The translations under genes were made by a program, and so were the position numbers. The notes below the pieces were generated by a model. It did not search any database and was not told the DNA's origin. It saw nothing but the letters and a program-made list of their open reading frames with translations. Source: Phycisphaerae bacterium (GTDB taxonomy: Bacteria; Planctomycetota; Phycisphaerae; Phycisphaerales; UBA1924). Taken from it: a stretch of DNA of 64,000 nt. Within the stretch, counting starts at the first letter, position 1. Each line of letters begins with the position of its first letter. Location of the stretch: assembly GCA_030432255.1 (NCBI GenBank), contig JAUIHS010000001.1:1-64000 (forward strand). Reading direction: 5' to 3'. Below, piece after piece: positions 26,201 to 34,612 of the stretch.

Positions 26201-27361
26201 ACCGGTCCTGAGTTCCCGGCCGGCAACCTCGTCGATTCCGCCGCCGCCGACTTCAACGGCAACGGTCGTACCGACATCATGGTTCTGCATGGTGCTGGTG
26301 GAGAGATCTCCTTCTTCTCCGGTGCTGCCGATGGTTCCCTGAACCGTTACGACGCGCTTGGTGTGAACGGCGCTGCGAACTTCGCAGCGACCGGCGACCT
26401 CAACAGCGACGGCCTGGCCGATGCTGTGGTTGCCGGCGACGGCGTGGTGACGATCCTGAACAACAGCAACGGCGTCCTGGGTGTGTCCTCCGCGATCCGC
26501 ACGGCCTCTCAGGTCCGCGACATCGCTCTGCAGGACATGAACCATGACGGTCACCTGGATATCGTCACGCTCAATGCCGACGGCATGATCGTGACCCACG
26601 TGGGTGATGGAGCCTTCGGCTTCGATCGCGGCGTGGCCCAGGAAGCCACTTCCGATCCGATCGGCTTCGCCTTCGGTTACTTCACGGCTGATGCGAGCAT
26701 CGATGTTGCAGTCCTCAATGCCGGTGGCGTCGTCTCGACGTTCGCCAATCGCGGCAACGGGACGCTCAACGGTGCCGTGTCGATGCGCGTGGCTCCGGAT
26801 GCGTTCGCGATCGCTTCAGGTCGGATCTCCAACGATCTGTTCGATGACGTCGTGGTCGCTGATCCGGCATCGCTGACGGTCTACCCGGGCAGCGGTATCG
26901 GTGACTTCGGTGCCGGTCAGACCTGGGCGGTGAGTCCGGTGTCCGCGATGACGCTTGCTGACGTGACGGCCGATGGCCGCGCCGATGTGATCGTCTCCAA
27001 CGGTGCGGATAAGACCGTGTCGATCCTCGTTGCGGACAGCGAAGGCTTCCTCAACGCCCGCGAGGTGCATGTCCTCAGCGGAGAGGTGACGGGACTCGTC
27101 GGTGCGGATGTTGCCGGCGATGCCACGACCGATGTCGTCAGCCTGATGGCTGGTCAGAGCCGCATGTCCGTCCTGATCGCCAACGCGGATTCCTGCCGCG
27201 GCGACGTGACGGGTGACGGAATGGTCGACCTGCATGACCTGAACGAGTTGCTCGACGCCATGACGACTGGTGGCGAGGCGTCCGACCTGAACAAGGACGG
27301 CGCGGTCACCATGGATGATCTCGGTCTGCTGCTTGAGGTGCTCGGCACCAACTGCAACTGA
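23216..27361 (+). CDS. Giant exported metalloprotease with HYDIN-type repeats, FG-GAP propeller and dockerin
   Basis: 1381 residues. ATG 23216 has GAGGAG 7 nt upstream; a signal peptide follows (FVAGALLGASALAQ). Residues about 190-400 are a reprolysin-like M12-type protease with zinc motif HELGHLWGAFH near residue 344, flanked by many Cys. Then come a carbohydrate/MAM-like segment, one Ig/fibronectin-like domain, three tandem HYDIN-type (choice-of-anchor D-like) domains (YRIYNDG or FRIFNDG each), an FG-GAP/VCBS region (ADFNGNGRTDIMV, GDLNSDGLADAVV, DMNHDGHLDIVT), and a Cys-bounded dockerin pair (CRGDVTGDGMVDLHDLNELL, SDLNKDGAVTMDDLG). Predicted secreted or surface protease. Codon use leans to C-ending codons more than its neighbours, as for a highly expressed gene. 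Confidence 0.88.
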   Translation: MRARQRFGRGLAFVAGALLGASALAQDLRPVAQTSIINDIEMLNETKQSLDVLDATIVSLNLPDRPEVAFKTQIPVDGEMVTLDLAPHSIRAEFYEVRVQVADGSFEIHPPGPIRTMRGTITEIPGATVAGSLMPEGLMANIILPDNRTFWVEPIGHRVEHGEFTHHAVYAGSEVIPNGGICKTDHAGHDHGEHVDAPRGANCTGTICVTQLACDADFEYFQDWGSVASVENRINSVINSVNNQYESQCNITHTITTIIVRTSEPDPYTSTNSDNLLSQFRSEWLNNQGGVQRDVAKLFTGKSIDGSVIGQAWTIGGICTNSAYCHSQSDCCGSFACTTDLCAHELGHLWGAFHCSCPSNTMNPSITCTNNFTAGSINSITSHRDSRTCLDPLESGNTSIPFFDNFPSTTLNASLWIGIDGATADSAGNGEPSAPNSLRINGSDAIRSAYMNASAADNITVSYWWQRTGSGNSPEAGEDLFVEYWDTFGNWTLIAQHPGNGSDSDPYQFESFVLPNSAEHTDFRIRFRGTSPNDGFDDFFIDDVSITADLALPGSFNLLSPANGATGVDQGPSFDWTDAANADGYTLLVDDDPGFGSPEINVNLAGSAANIGGSPLAQNTVYFWTVDASNVNGSTTSTPASYSFTTTGGGGGGPEIRLTRGSFEIMDGGSHDHGSTAEGEPLERAYRIYNDGTTDLTVSNLSVPAGYTITKQPPSPIAAGDNKAFRFQLDAASQGTFNGTVSFNTNDSDENPFNFTVMGTVSGMAMPPTARVELNNGTAVPDGSVFDYGTTNEGVPDENTFRIFNDGTSNLFPTNLQVPAGYTITKGLPNRVPPGSSRTIKIQIDAVTAGTYNGAISFDSNDPTSPYVINVTGEVVGPPVPATARVELNNGDPVADGSTDDLGTTNVGSPIIQTYRIFNDGDIDLNPSNLTVPSGYTITKDLPNRVPPGSSRTIKVRLDAGSTGTFAGTVSFDSNDPTSPYAWTITGDVTGAFAATGPEFPAGNLVDSAAADFNGNGRTDIMVLHGAGGEISFFSGAADGSLNRYDALGVNGAANFAATGDLNSDGLADAVVAGDGVVTILNNSNGVLGVSSAIRTASQVRDIALQDMNHDGHLDIVTLNADGMIVTHVGDGAFGFDRGVAQEATSDPIGFAFGYFTADASIDVAVLNAGGVVSTFANRGNGTLNGAVSMRVAPDAFAIASGRISNDLFDDVVVADPASLTVYPGSGIGDFGAGQTWAVSPVSAMTLADVTADGRADVIVSNGADKTVSILVADSEGFLNAREVHVLSGEVTGLVGADVAGDATTDVVSLMAGQSRMSVLIANADSCRGDVTGDGMVDLHDLNELLDAMTTGGEASDLNKDGAVTMDDLGLLLEVLGTNCN
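25178..26190 (+). repeat. Three tandem HYDIN-type domain repeats, about 340 nt each
   Basis: Copies begin near 25178, 25517 and 25859. Copies two and three share ARVELNNG at the start and ITKGLPNRVPPGSSRTIK / ITKDLPNRVPPGSSRTIK in the core, so they are recent duplicates; the first is more diverged. Confidence 0.8.
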
Positions 27362-27387
27362 TCGGTTCAACCTGATCTGAGTTCATC

Positions 27388-27425
27388 GCGCCGCAGGCCC
27401 AGTGCCTGCGGCGCTTTCTTTTTTT
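27388..27425 (+). terminator. Rho-independent terminator of the metalloprotease gene
   Basis: Stem GCGCCGCAGGC / GCCTGCGGCGC (27388-27398 with 27404-27414), loop CCAGT, then an 11-base tract of T broken by one C. The clearest intrinsic terminator in the window. Confidence 0.92.
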
Positions 27426-27441
27426 GACTCGCCCTCATTGG

Positions 27442-27447
27442 TATGCT
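27442..27447 (+). promoter_or_regulatory. -10 hexamer TATGCT for the PPK2 gene
   Basis: TATGCT, then GGAGTA, then ATG 27454. The spacer contains GGAG but only 2 nt before the ATG, too close for a Shine-Dalgarno. Confidence 0.6.
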
Positions 27448-27453
27448 GGAGTA

Positions 27454-28887
27454 ATGGCGTCAAAGTCGAGCGATCGGAAGACCCCTGTCAGCGACGATTT
27501 GGTCACGGACCTGCGCGTTCGCCTGCTGAACGCGCAGTTTGACTTGCGTACTTCGCAGTCCGGTGTGGTGATTCTTATCGGCGGTGAGGATCGACACATC
27601 TGCGAAGCAGCGGTCGATCGCCTCCACGAGTGGCTCGATGCCCGATACCTCCGCACCCGTTTTTTCGGAGAGCCTCAGCCCGACGAGCGGGTGCGGCCAC
27701 GATTCTGGCGTTATTGGAGGGCACTCCCGCCTCGAGGGCGTATGGCTATCTTCTTCGGTGCATGGTCGATGAATGCGATCGTCGACCGTCTCTCGAACAG
27801 GATCGATCGGCGGGAGTTCGATGCTCGCCTCGCGCGGATCCGCGCGATGGAGGAGATGCTCGTGGCCGATGGACTGCGGCTGGTCAAGTTGTGGCTGCGC
27901 TGCAACGGCGATGAAGCGGTGAGGTCGCCGCGGGTCGCAGGACTGGGAGGCGGTCGCCTGTGGCCGGATCTGCGACGCTTCGAGAAGGTTGAGAGGGTGG
28001 TGAATGGGATGCTCTCAGTGACATCGGCGGGCTCGTCTCCCTGGGTCGTGATTGAAGAGAAGGGGCGACACGAACGGGAGCAGGCGATGGGGGAGGCGAT
28101 TGTCGAACGGTTGACCGATCGGACGCTGCCGCGGCCACAACCGGTGAGTGGTGAGATTGACGAGTCGGACCGTTTCGGTCTTGGGAAGGTGGATCTGACC
28201 CGTTCGCTGGATCGGGAGGCGTATGTTCGCAAGCTTGAGCGTCAGCAGGAGCGCATCACCCGTCTCTCGCGCAAGGCTCACGAGCGTCGGATGTCCACGA
28301 TCGTGGTCCTTGAGGGGTGGGATGCGGCCGGCAAGGGTGGTGCGATTCGGCGTCTTGCCCGAGCCGTTCTGCTGCGCGATATCTCGATTCATCCGATTGG
28401 CGCTCCGGAGCCTGAGGCTCAGCGATATCACTACCTCTGGCGTTTCTGGAAGCGCATGCCGCGTGATGGTCGCCTGGCTGTTTTTGATCGAAGCTGGTAC
28501 GGTCGGGTGCTGGTGGAGCGAGTTGAACGACTTGCGAGCGAGGAGGAGTGGGGGCGTGCGTACGAGGAGATCAGGGATTTCGAATCGCAACTCGTCGCAC
28601 ATGGCACCACGGTCTGCAAGATCTTCCTGCACATCGATCCGGACGAGCAGCTTCGGCGCTTCCGGGCGCGGGAGCAGACTCCGTACAAGAAGTACAAGTT
28701 GACGGAAGAAGACTTCCGGAACCGGGAGCGGTGGGGAGACTATGTCGCGGCGATCGAGGACATGGTGACGCGGACGAGCACCGAGGCGTGTCCGTGGCAC
28801 GTGGTACCGGCCAACGACAAGCGCTATGCACGGGTGCGTGTTCTGAAGCTGATTGCACGAGCGATGGAGCGGGGGCTGAAGCGGTGA
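27454..28887 (+). CDS. pap: Polyphosphate:AMP phosphotransferase (two-domain PPK2)
   Basis: 477 residues with two tandem PPK2 domains. The N-terminal copy has a degraded Walker A (GGEDRHICEA) and a FFGAWSMNAIV segment; the C-terminal copy is intact: LEGWDAAGKGGAIRRLARAV, RFWKRMPRDGRLAVFDRSWY, Walker B region, and FLHIDPDEQLRRFRAR with the REQTPYKKYKLTEEDFRNR lid. Two-domain (class II) PPK2 enzymes phosphorylate AMP to ADP with polyphosphate. The earlier in-frame codon at 27424 lies before the promoter. Confidence 0.9.
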   Translation: MASKSSDRKTPVSDDLVTDLRVRLLNAQFDLRTSQSGVVILIGGEDRHICEAAVDRLHEWLDARYLRTRFFGEPQPDERVRPRFWRYWRALPPRGRMAIFFGAWSMNAIVDRLSNRIDRREFDARLARIRAMEEMLVADGLRLVKLWLRCNGDEAVRSPRVAGLGGGRLWPDLRRFEKVERVVNGMLSVTSAGSSPWVVIEEKGRHEREQAMGEAIVERLTDRTLPRPQPVSGEIDESDRFGLGKVDLTRSLDREAYVRKLERQQERITRLSRKAHERRMSTIVVLEGWDAAGKGGAIRRLARAVLLRDISIHPIGAPEPEAQRYHYLWRFWKRMPRDGRLAVFDRSWYGRVLVERVERLASEEEWGRAYEEIRDFESQLVAHGTTVCKIFLHIDPDEQLRRFRAREQTPYKKYKLTEEDFRNRERWGDYVAAIEDMVTRTSTEACPWHVVPANDKRYARVRVLKLIARAMERGLKR

Positions 28888-28912
28888 CAGGGCAGATGGC
28901 CAGCCTGCCGAG

Positions 28913-28918
28913 TATCAT
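28913..28918 (+). promoter_or_regulatory. -10 hexamer TATCAT for the FHA-PP2C gene
   Basis: TATCAT, then GCCGCT, then the GTG start at 28925; the box supports GTG over the downstream ATG at 28934. Confidence 0.6.
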
Positions 28919-28924
28919 GCCGCT

Positions 28925-30529
28925 GTGAGTCGCATGCGCCTCGAGACACTGGTTGGTCCGTACGGAGATGTCTTTGACGTTGACCCGTCATCGCCCTGTA
29001 CGATCGGGCGCATCGCAGCATCGACCATTTGTCTCCTGGATGGGACGGTGTCGCGGCGTCACGCCAGCATCATTCATCGCGGACAGGCGTGGTTTCTCAT
29101 GGACCACGGCAGCACGAGTGGGACGTTCATCAACGGGGTGCGCCAAGGTGCAGATGAACCAACTCCCATTGGTGATGGTGATCTCGTGCAGATCGGGCCG
29201 TGGACTTTCCGGGTGTGTGTCGGGGAGCGGAGTGGGAGCCGGGTCAGGACCATTGATGACTCGACGGCATCTCACACGAGGGTGGAGTCGGTTCGCAGTG
29301 TCCCGGCACCGAGTGACCGACGGCTTGACCTGCTGATGTCCTGCATCGGGAGCTTCAACGAAGCCTCAGATGAAGAGGCGCTGGCGACGGTTGCGCTGCG
29401 CACCGCGCTGGATGGGAGTGGCTACGTGCGAGGCGCCGTCCTGCGCCGGATCAACGAGCAGGACGATGTTGAGGTTGTCATCAGCGTTGACGAGTCGGGC
29501 GGGAAGGGAGACGCGCTTTCTTTCAGTCGGACGCTGGTGGCTCGCGCGGGTGCCGGTGAGACGGTCCTCCTGTCCCGTGAGGGCATGGGTGAGATGGGAC
29601 AGAGCGTCGCGGAGCTGAATATCCACTCCGCGCTGTGCGTTCCGATACGCCTTGGTGACTCGGTGCCGGCGTTTCTGTACCTCGACGCCCGTGGCAGTGA
29701 GGGTCGTGTGCGTTCGCTTGCCACTGGATTCTGCGAGACTGTTGCGCGTGCCTATGGCATGTCCCTGGCGGAGTTGAAGCGACGCGAACTGGAGCACCGT
29801 CAGCGCGTGATCCATGCAGAACTGGAGGCCGCTCACGAGGTGCAGCGCATGATCCTGCCGACCGGCGAGGGACGGGCCGGATCGATCGCGTATGCCTTGC
29901 GTGTTGTTCCGGGTGTGTTTGTCGCGGGCGACATGTTCGACATCATTGACCTGGGGGAAGCGGGAGTTGCCGTGGTCCTGGGAGATGTCGCGGGTCATGG
30001 TGTCGGGTCCGCGTTGATGATGGCACTGACGCAGTCACAGGTGCATGCGCAGATTCGCCTTCATCGCGACCCGGCGAAGGCGCTTGAAGCGGCCAACGAG
30101 TACGTGGCGTCGCACCTGCCGGCGGGTCGGTTCGTCTCTGCGTGGATCGGGGTCTTTGCGCCCAGCGGTCTTGTCCGATTCGTGGACGCGGGGCATGGTC
30201 ACTGGATGGTGGCGGGCGAAGATGGCGTGCGCTCGGGCAGCGAATTTGACGGTGGTATACCCGTCGGTGTGGACCCGGAGGCGCGCTACGACGTTGAGAC
30301 TCTGCAACTCCGACCCGGTGACAGGGTCATCCTCTATACCGATGGACTGACTGAACAGTGCGATGGCTCGGGTGAGCAGTTCGGGCTGGAGCGACTTGTT
30401 GCGTGTGTCAGTCGCACCGGGGCCCCTCTTGATGATGTCAAGGATGTCTTTGCATCCGTTCGGCGCTTCTCAGGGGGCACGGTCTTCGAAGATGATGCGA
30501 CAATCGGTTCCATCCGCTTCGAGGGTTGA
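28925..30529 (+). CDS. FHA-GAF-PP2C/SpoIIE-type serine phosphatase
   Basis: 534 residues. FHA domain about 20-95 (CTIGRIAASTICLLDGTVSR then RHASI, DHGSTSGTFINGV) binds phosphothreonine; a GAF-like sensor about 125-275; then a coiled linker and the PP2C/RsbU-type phosphatase with VPGVFVAGDMFDIID and VVLGDVAGHGVGSALMMALT metal-binding Asp residues, ending with the usual DDATIGSIRF. It reads a phospho-signal and dephosphorylates Ser/Thr targets. Its 3' end is 5 nt from the convergent Ser/Thr kinase gene. Confidence 0.88.
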   Translation: MSRMRLETLVGPYGDVFDVDPSSPCTIGRIAASTICLLDGTVSRRHASIIHRGQAWFLMDHGSTSGTFINGVRQGADEPTPIGDGDLVQIGPWTFRVCVGERSGSRVRTIDDSTASHTRVESVRSVPAPSDRRLDLLMSCIGSFNEASDEEALATVALRTALDGSGYVRGAVLRRINEQDDVEVVISVDESGGKGDALSFSRTLVARAGAGETVLLSREGMGEMGQSVAELNIHSALCVPIRLGDSVPAFLYLDARGSEGRVRSLATGFCETVARAYGMSLAELKRRELEHRQRVIHAELEAAHEVQRMILPTGEGRAGSIAYALRVVPGVFVAGDMFDIIDLGEAGVAVVLGDVAGHGVGSALMMALTQSQVHAQIRLHRDPAKALEAANEYVASHLPAGRFVSAWIGVFAPSGLVRFVDAGHGHWMVAGEDGVRSGSEFDGGIPVGVDPEARYDVETLQLRPGDRVILYTDGLTEQCDGSGEQFGLERLVACVSRTGAPLDDVKDVFASVRRFSGGTVFEDDATIGSIRFEG

Positions 30530-30534
30530 TCGCT

Positions 30535-33171
30535 TCATTCTGAAACGGACGCCAGTCGGGCACGCCACTCATTCGCGGTGGCGTTCTCACCGTCCATTTC
30601 GAAGGCGGTCACGAGTCGTTCGATTGTCGTCAGCGTGCGCTGATGCGTGTCGCCAAGGGCTTCACTGAGCCTCGGAAGTGCGCTGAGCAGAAGGTCTTGT
30701 GCATCGTCGTACCGCTGAAGGTCGATGAGGCACAACGCGTAGTTGGTCTCGAAAATTGCAGTGTAATAGTGCCCCTCAGGGAGCGTGCTTCGGCACATGT
30801 CGAGGAGTTCCGTGAAGAGCGGTTCGGCATCTGCCGCCCGGTCATCGGTGAGGAGCAGCATGGCGAGGTTGTTGAGAACGGCCCAGTTCTCCGGGTCGAG
30901 GCCACCGTCGCTGCGTCGCTGGAGATCAAGAGTCTGGCGGTAGAGTGCTTCGGCTTCACCAGGTCGGCCGAGGTCCTCGTACAGGTATGCGAGGCTGTTC
31001 ATGGCATTGAGTGTCCGGCCGTTCGCCGGACCCAGCGCATTCCGGTACCCCTCCACGGCGCGGACGAGGAGCGGTTCGGCTTCATCGAGGTTTCCCATGC
31101 TGACCATGGTGACACCGAGGTTGGTGAGCGCGGTGACGGTGGCAGGATGTTCGTCGCCGAGGGATCGCTGCCGGATGCGATGTACGGAGCGGAACATGTC
31201 GAGGGCCTCGTCGTTGCGTCCGAGTTTCTGGAGGAGTGCCGCGAGCGCGTTGAGCGAGTACGCGGTCTGGAGGTGTTCCGGACCGAAAGCGTTGCGGCGC
31301 AGTCGCAGCGTCTCTCGGATCAGCGCTTCGGCATCCTCAAAGCGGCCGAGGTCCTTGTACGAGGTGCCGAGGTTGTGACGAACGGAGAGTGACTCCTTGT
31401 GCTCGGGTCCGAGTGTCTCGTCGAGCACCGGCAGCAGGGCCTGCCAGATGTCGCGGGCTTCCTCCATGTTCCCCGTTTCATGCAGAATGCGGGCGAACTC
31501 ACTTCGGATCACCAGTGTGAGTTCGTGATCACTTCCCAGAACATCGGCGGCGACAGGCAGGATCGCTTCACCCATGGCACGTGCGTCCGCGTAGGCCCCG
31601 CGGTTGGTGAGAGCAACCATGATCAGTCGTTTGGCTTCGAGTGTGCGTACGTTGGCGGGGCCGTACTCCTCTTCGAAGGCCGCCGCGAGTTTACGCGCGT
31701 GCGTCTCGGCACGGTCCATCGAGCCGATGTTGATGTATGTCATCGTGACGGTCTTTCGGACTGCATCACGGACTTCCGGGTGTGCCTCAAAGGACGAGTC
31801 AAGCGAGTCGGATGCAACATCGAGGATCTCGCGCACCGTGACGTCGCGCCCGAGCGAGAGTTCCGGATCGACGGAGGAGAGCATGTCGTTGAGGAACTGG
31901 TTGATGGCGTTGGCCTTGTCCCTCTCCAGTTCAGCAACGCGGCGGCCCTCGGTCGCATCGATCGCGAACCAGAGGACGCTCGCGATACCCATGATCAAGA
32001 TCAGCACGGCGGAGGCGATGGCGCCGGTGAGCGCGCGGTTCCTTCCCACGAACTTCCTGAGTTGATAGGTCACGGATGGTGGCCGGGCGAGGATCGGTTC
32101 AGAGGTGCGGTATCGCTGGATATCGGCGGCGAATTCCGCTGCGCTCTGGTAGCGCCGATCCGGTTCTTTCTCAAGCGCCTTGCCCACCATGGTGTCGAGG
32201 TCGTCATCGAGTCGGTGACCGTCGACCGTGAGGGGTTCGGGGACGCACTCCGTGATCAGGCGGGCTGCCTCGGCGATCCGGTTGTTCTTCACCGGGTAGG
32301 GGAGTCGGCCCGTGAGCATCTCGTACAGGATCACTCCGAGGGTGTAGATGTCGGAGCGCGTGTCCAGCGCTTCCGGGTCGGCGTCGATCTGCTCCGGGCT
32401 CATGTAAGGAACGGTTCCGACAAGCTGGCCGGCATCGGTGTGAAGAGTTGCAGTCTGCAGGTCGGCGTCGGTCGCGCGGGCGACGCCGAAGTCGAGGATT
32501 CTGGGCCGGCCGTCGGGAGTCACAAGGATGTTGGCCGGCTTGAGATCGCGATGGATCACTCCCTTCTGATGGGCATGCTGGACGGCCTGGCAGATCTCGT
32601 TCATGAGGTGAAGGACGTCGTTCTCGTCCAGGTCGTTGCGCCGGACCCAGTCCATGAGTGGCAGACCCTCTACGTACTCCATCACGATGTACGGAACACG
32701 GGTGCCGTCGATCTCGGTCGCGCCCGACTCGTGGACCTGTGCGATCCCGGGATGCTGGAGCCGGGCGAGGATCTCCGCTTCGTGCTCGAATCGCTGCAGC
32801 AGCTTCGCCGAGTTGGCGCCGGCGCGAATGACCTTCAGGGCGACCAGGCGCTTCGGTCGCTGCTGTTCCGCGAGGTAGACGGTTCCCATGCCGCCTTCAC
32901 CGAGGATGCCGCGAACTTCGTAAGAGGCGATCCGCCTTGGCCATGGTGTCGTCTGCGGCGGCCCATCGTCCGAGCGTGTCGGGGATTTGGTGACAACCTG
33001 ATCAAGTTCGGGTACCAGGGTCTGTGATGCCTGGTTTTCGATCAGAGCCTCGATTGTTTCGCACATCGTGGCGTCTTCGCCGCAGCGTTCACGCAGGAAT
33101 GCCGGGCGCTCCTGTTCAGTGAGCAGGAGGGCTTCCCGGAGGATCTGTGTGATCAGGTCTGCGTGGTTCAT
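30535..33171 (-). CDS. Receptor-like Ser/Thr kinase with TPR/kinesin-light-chain repeats
   Basis: 878 residues. Kinase domain about 84-365 with GEGGMGTVYLAE, ALKVIRAG (catalytic Lys), VIHRDLKPANILV, ILDFGVAR and GTVPYMSPEQ. One membrane helix about 381-404 (ALTGAIASAVLILIMGIASV). The outside portion is an array of 42-residue TPR repeats with GPEH or GDEHPAT at repeat ends. An N-terminal domain of 80 residues precedes the kinase, a layout common in planctomycetes. ATG 33171 is preferred to TTG 33174. Confidence 0.9.
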   Translation of the reverse strand: MNHADLITQILREALLLTEQERPAFLRERCGEDATMCETIEALIENQASQTLVPELDQVVTKSPTRSDDGPPQTTPWPRRIASYEVRGILGEGGMGTVYLAEQQRPKRLVALKVIRAGANSAKLLQRFEHEAEILARLQHPGIAQVHESGATEIDGTRVPYIVMEYVEGLPLMDWVRRNDLDENDVLHLMNEICQAVQHAHQKGVIHRDLKPANILVTPDGRPRILDFGVARATDADLQTATLHTDAGQLVGTVPYMSPEQIDADPEALDTRSDIYTLGVILYEMLTGRLPYPVKNNRIAEAARLITECVPEPLTVDGHRLDDDLDTMVGKALEKEPDRRYQSAAEFAADIQRYRTSEPILARPPSVTYQLRKFVGRNRALTGAIASAVLILIMGIASVLWFAIDATEGRRVAELERDKANAINQFLNDMLSSVDPELSLGRDVTVREILDVASDSLDSSFEAHPEVRDAVRKTVTMTYINIGSMDRAETHARKLAAAFEEEYGPANVRTLEAKRLIMVALTNRGAYADARAMGEAILPVAADVLGSDHELTLVIRSEFARILHETGNMEEARDIWQALLPVLDETLGPEHKESLSVRHNLGTSYKDLGRFEDAEALIRETLRLRRNAFGPEHLQTAYSLNALAALLQKLGRNDEALDMFRSVHRIRQRSLGDEHPATVTALTNLGVTMVSMGNLDEAEPLLVRAVEGYRNALGPANGRTLNAMNSLAYLYEDLGRPGEAEALYRQTLDLQRRSDGGLDPENWAVLNNLAMLLLTDDRAADAEPLFTELLDMCRSTLPEGHYYTAIFETNYALCLIDLQRYDDAQDLLLSALPRLSEALGDTHQRTLTTIERLVTAFEMDGENATANEWRARLASVSE

Positions 33172-33222
33172 CAAGGCACCACGAAGAACCTAAGCCCGCC
33201 GGGATCAGACGCCAGCCGACTC

Positions 33223-33258
33223 TCGACATTGTGTCGAAACGGCAAGGTGGATGCCGTT
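33223..33258 (-). promoter_or_regulatory. Two adjacent inverted repeats upstream of the Ser/Thr kinase gene
   Basis: TCGACA-TTG-TGTCGA (33223-33237) and AACGGCA-loop of 7-TGCCGTT (33238-33258) touch each other. They are 52-87 nt upstream of the kinase start and just after the DUF1080 stop, so operators or a weak terminator for the DUF1080 gene are both possible. There is no long T tract. Confidence 0.35.
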
Positions 33259-33280
33259 ACATACGGAATGGGACGTTTCC

Positions 33281-34567
33281 TTATCGGAGTTTCCGGATCC
33301 GGATGTTGCGGAAGGCGACCGGATCTCCGTGACCCATCAGGCACAGGTGGCCACTTCCTCGCGTCAGCCCGGGATGCGGCTGGCCGTCGAGTGGTTCAAG
33401 TTCGGCGAGGTCGGCATCGAGGATCGTGAAGCCGTTGAGTTCAACGGTGATGCGGGAACCGTGGCAGGTGATCCGCTGGCGGTTCCATGTGCCGGTGGGT
33501 CGCAGGTAGCCGCGGTGAGCGGGTGCGACACCGTAGACGGAGCCGTGGTACTGCCACGGCTGGAGTGTGGCGTACTGCGGCGCCGTGTTGTCGAGGACCT
33601 GGATCTCCATGCCCGCATACGCGGGATTGCCTTCAAGAGGGGCTCGGACTGCGAAGCCGTTGTTGCCACCGGGCGGCAACCTGAAGTCGAACGTGACCTG
33701 GAAGTCATCGAACGTGCCGTCTGTGAAGAGGTAGCCGCCATGCTGCGGATCACAGATCAGAGCGCCATCTTCGACGAAATAGCCATCGACTGAACCCTGC
33801 CAGCCTGACAGGTCAAGGCTGTTGAAGAGCGACTGTTGTTGTGCACTGGCCGGTGCGAGGATCGCATCCGCCTCCGCGGGTTCGATCTCACGAACAAAGA
33901 TGTTGCGGAAATGCACTTCTGAACCGTGGGTCTGGAGTTCGATCTGGCCGCGTTGTGGCACTGGGGCGGCTCGATTCCAGTAGTTCTCAAGCGGCGTGTC
34001 ATTGACGACAAGCTGATCATTCAACCACACCCATGTGCGCTCTCCGACCAGACGCACGCGCATCCGGTTCCACTGCCCGGCCGGGCGGTCGGCGCGGGTC
34101 GATGGTTGAGAGACGTGTGACTGGTTGTTGTAGAGTCCTCCGGACCCGATCTCAGCGGCAGGTTCACCATTCCAGGGGTCCCAGATCTGCACCTGCGGAA
34201 CGCCGCGAAGGTAGATCCCACTGTCCGCGCCGGGAGTGATGCGCCAGTCGAGCAGCAGTTCGAAGTCACCGAAATGCGTATCGGTGCACAGGTGCGGTCC
34301 ATTGCCGTCGGAGATGAGGATGTCATCCTTGACGCGCCAGTGCCGACGAACCTCTGCGCGAGACGCTTCGATTGCCGAGTGTCTCTCGTTGTCGTCGAGC
34401 ACGGCAATCTCATGCGGGTTGCCCGCAAGCCCATGCCACCCGCGCAGGGAGCGACCATCGAAGAGGCCGACGAATCCATCGGGGGGCGCTGGAGCGATTC
34501 GTGCGGGGGCGACGCAACAGGCGAGTTGAAGGCAGGCCGGCAGGACAATCAACAGCATTCTGATCAT
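33281..34567 (-). CDS. Exported DUF1080 (3-keto-disaccharide hydrolase-like) protein with two domains
   Basis: 428 residues. Signal sequence with lipobox-like LQLACC. Two copies of the DUF1080 jelly-roll: FVGLFDGRSLRGWHG with the ITPGADSGIYLRGVPQVQIW block, then SLFNSLDLSGWQGSVDGYF with VTFDFRLPPGGNNGFAVR and LRPTGTWNRQRIT. DUF1080 proteins are secreted sugar-acting or sugar-binding proteins abundant in planctomycetes and Bacteroidota. GGAG lies 8 nt before the ATG. Confidence 0.85.
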   Translation of the reverse strand: MIRMLLIVLPACLQLACCVAPARIAPAPPDGFVGLFDGRSLRGWHGLAGNPHEIAVLDDNERHSAIEASRAEVRRHWRVKDDILISDGNGPHLCTDTHFGDFELLLDWRITPGADSGIYLRGVPQVQIWDPWNGEPAAEIGSGGLYNNQSHVSQPSTRADRPAGQWNRMRVRLVGERTWVWLNDQLVVNDTPLENYWNRAAPVPQRGQIELQTHGSEVHFRNIFVREIEPAEADAILAPASAQQQSLFNSLDLSGWQGSVDGYFVEDGALICDPQHGGYLFTDGTFDDFQVTFDFRLPPGGNNGFAVRAPLEGNPAYAGMEIQVLDNTAPQYATLQPWQYHGSVYGVAPAHRGYLRPTGTWNRQRITCHGSRITVELNGFTILDADLAELEPLDGQPHPGLTRGSGHLCLMGHGDPVAFRNIRIRKLR

Positions 34568-34612
34568 AGTGGGGTCTCCGCAAGTGACAGCAGGATAGCG
34601 GATGACCTCGGC

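Noticed and set aside
27424..27429. TTGACT as -35 for the PPK2 gene
   Set aside because: Only 12 nt from the TATGCT box, too short for a normal spacer, and it lies in the terminator T tract.
31399..33027. Plus-strand ORF of 542 codons antisense to the Ser/Thr kinase gene
   Set aside because: The kinase motifs are complete on the minus strand; this translation is rich in Arg/Gly/Val with no family likeness.
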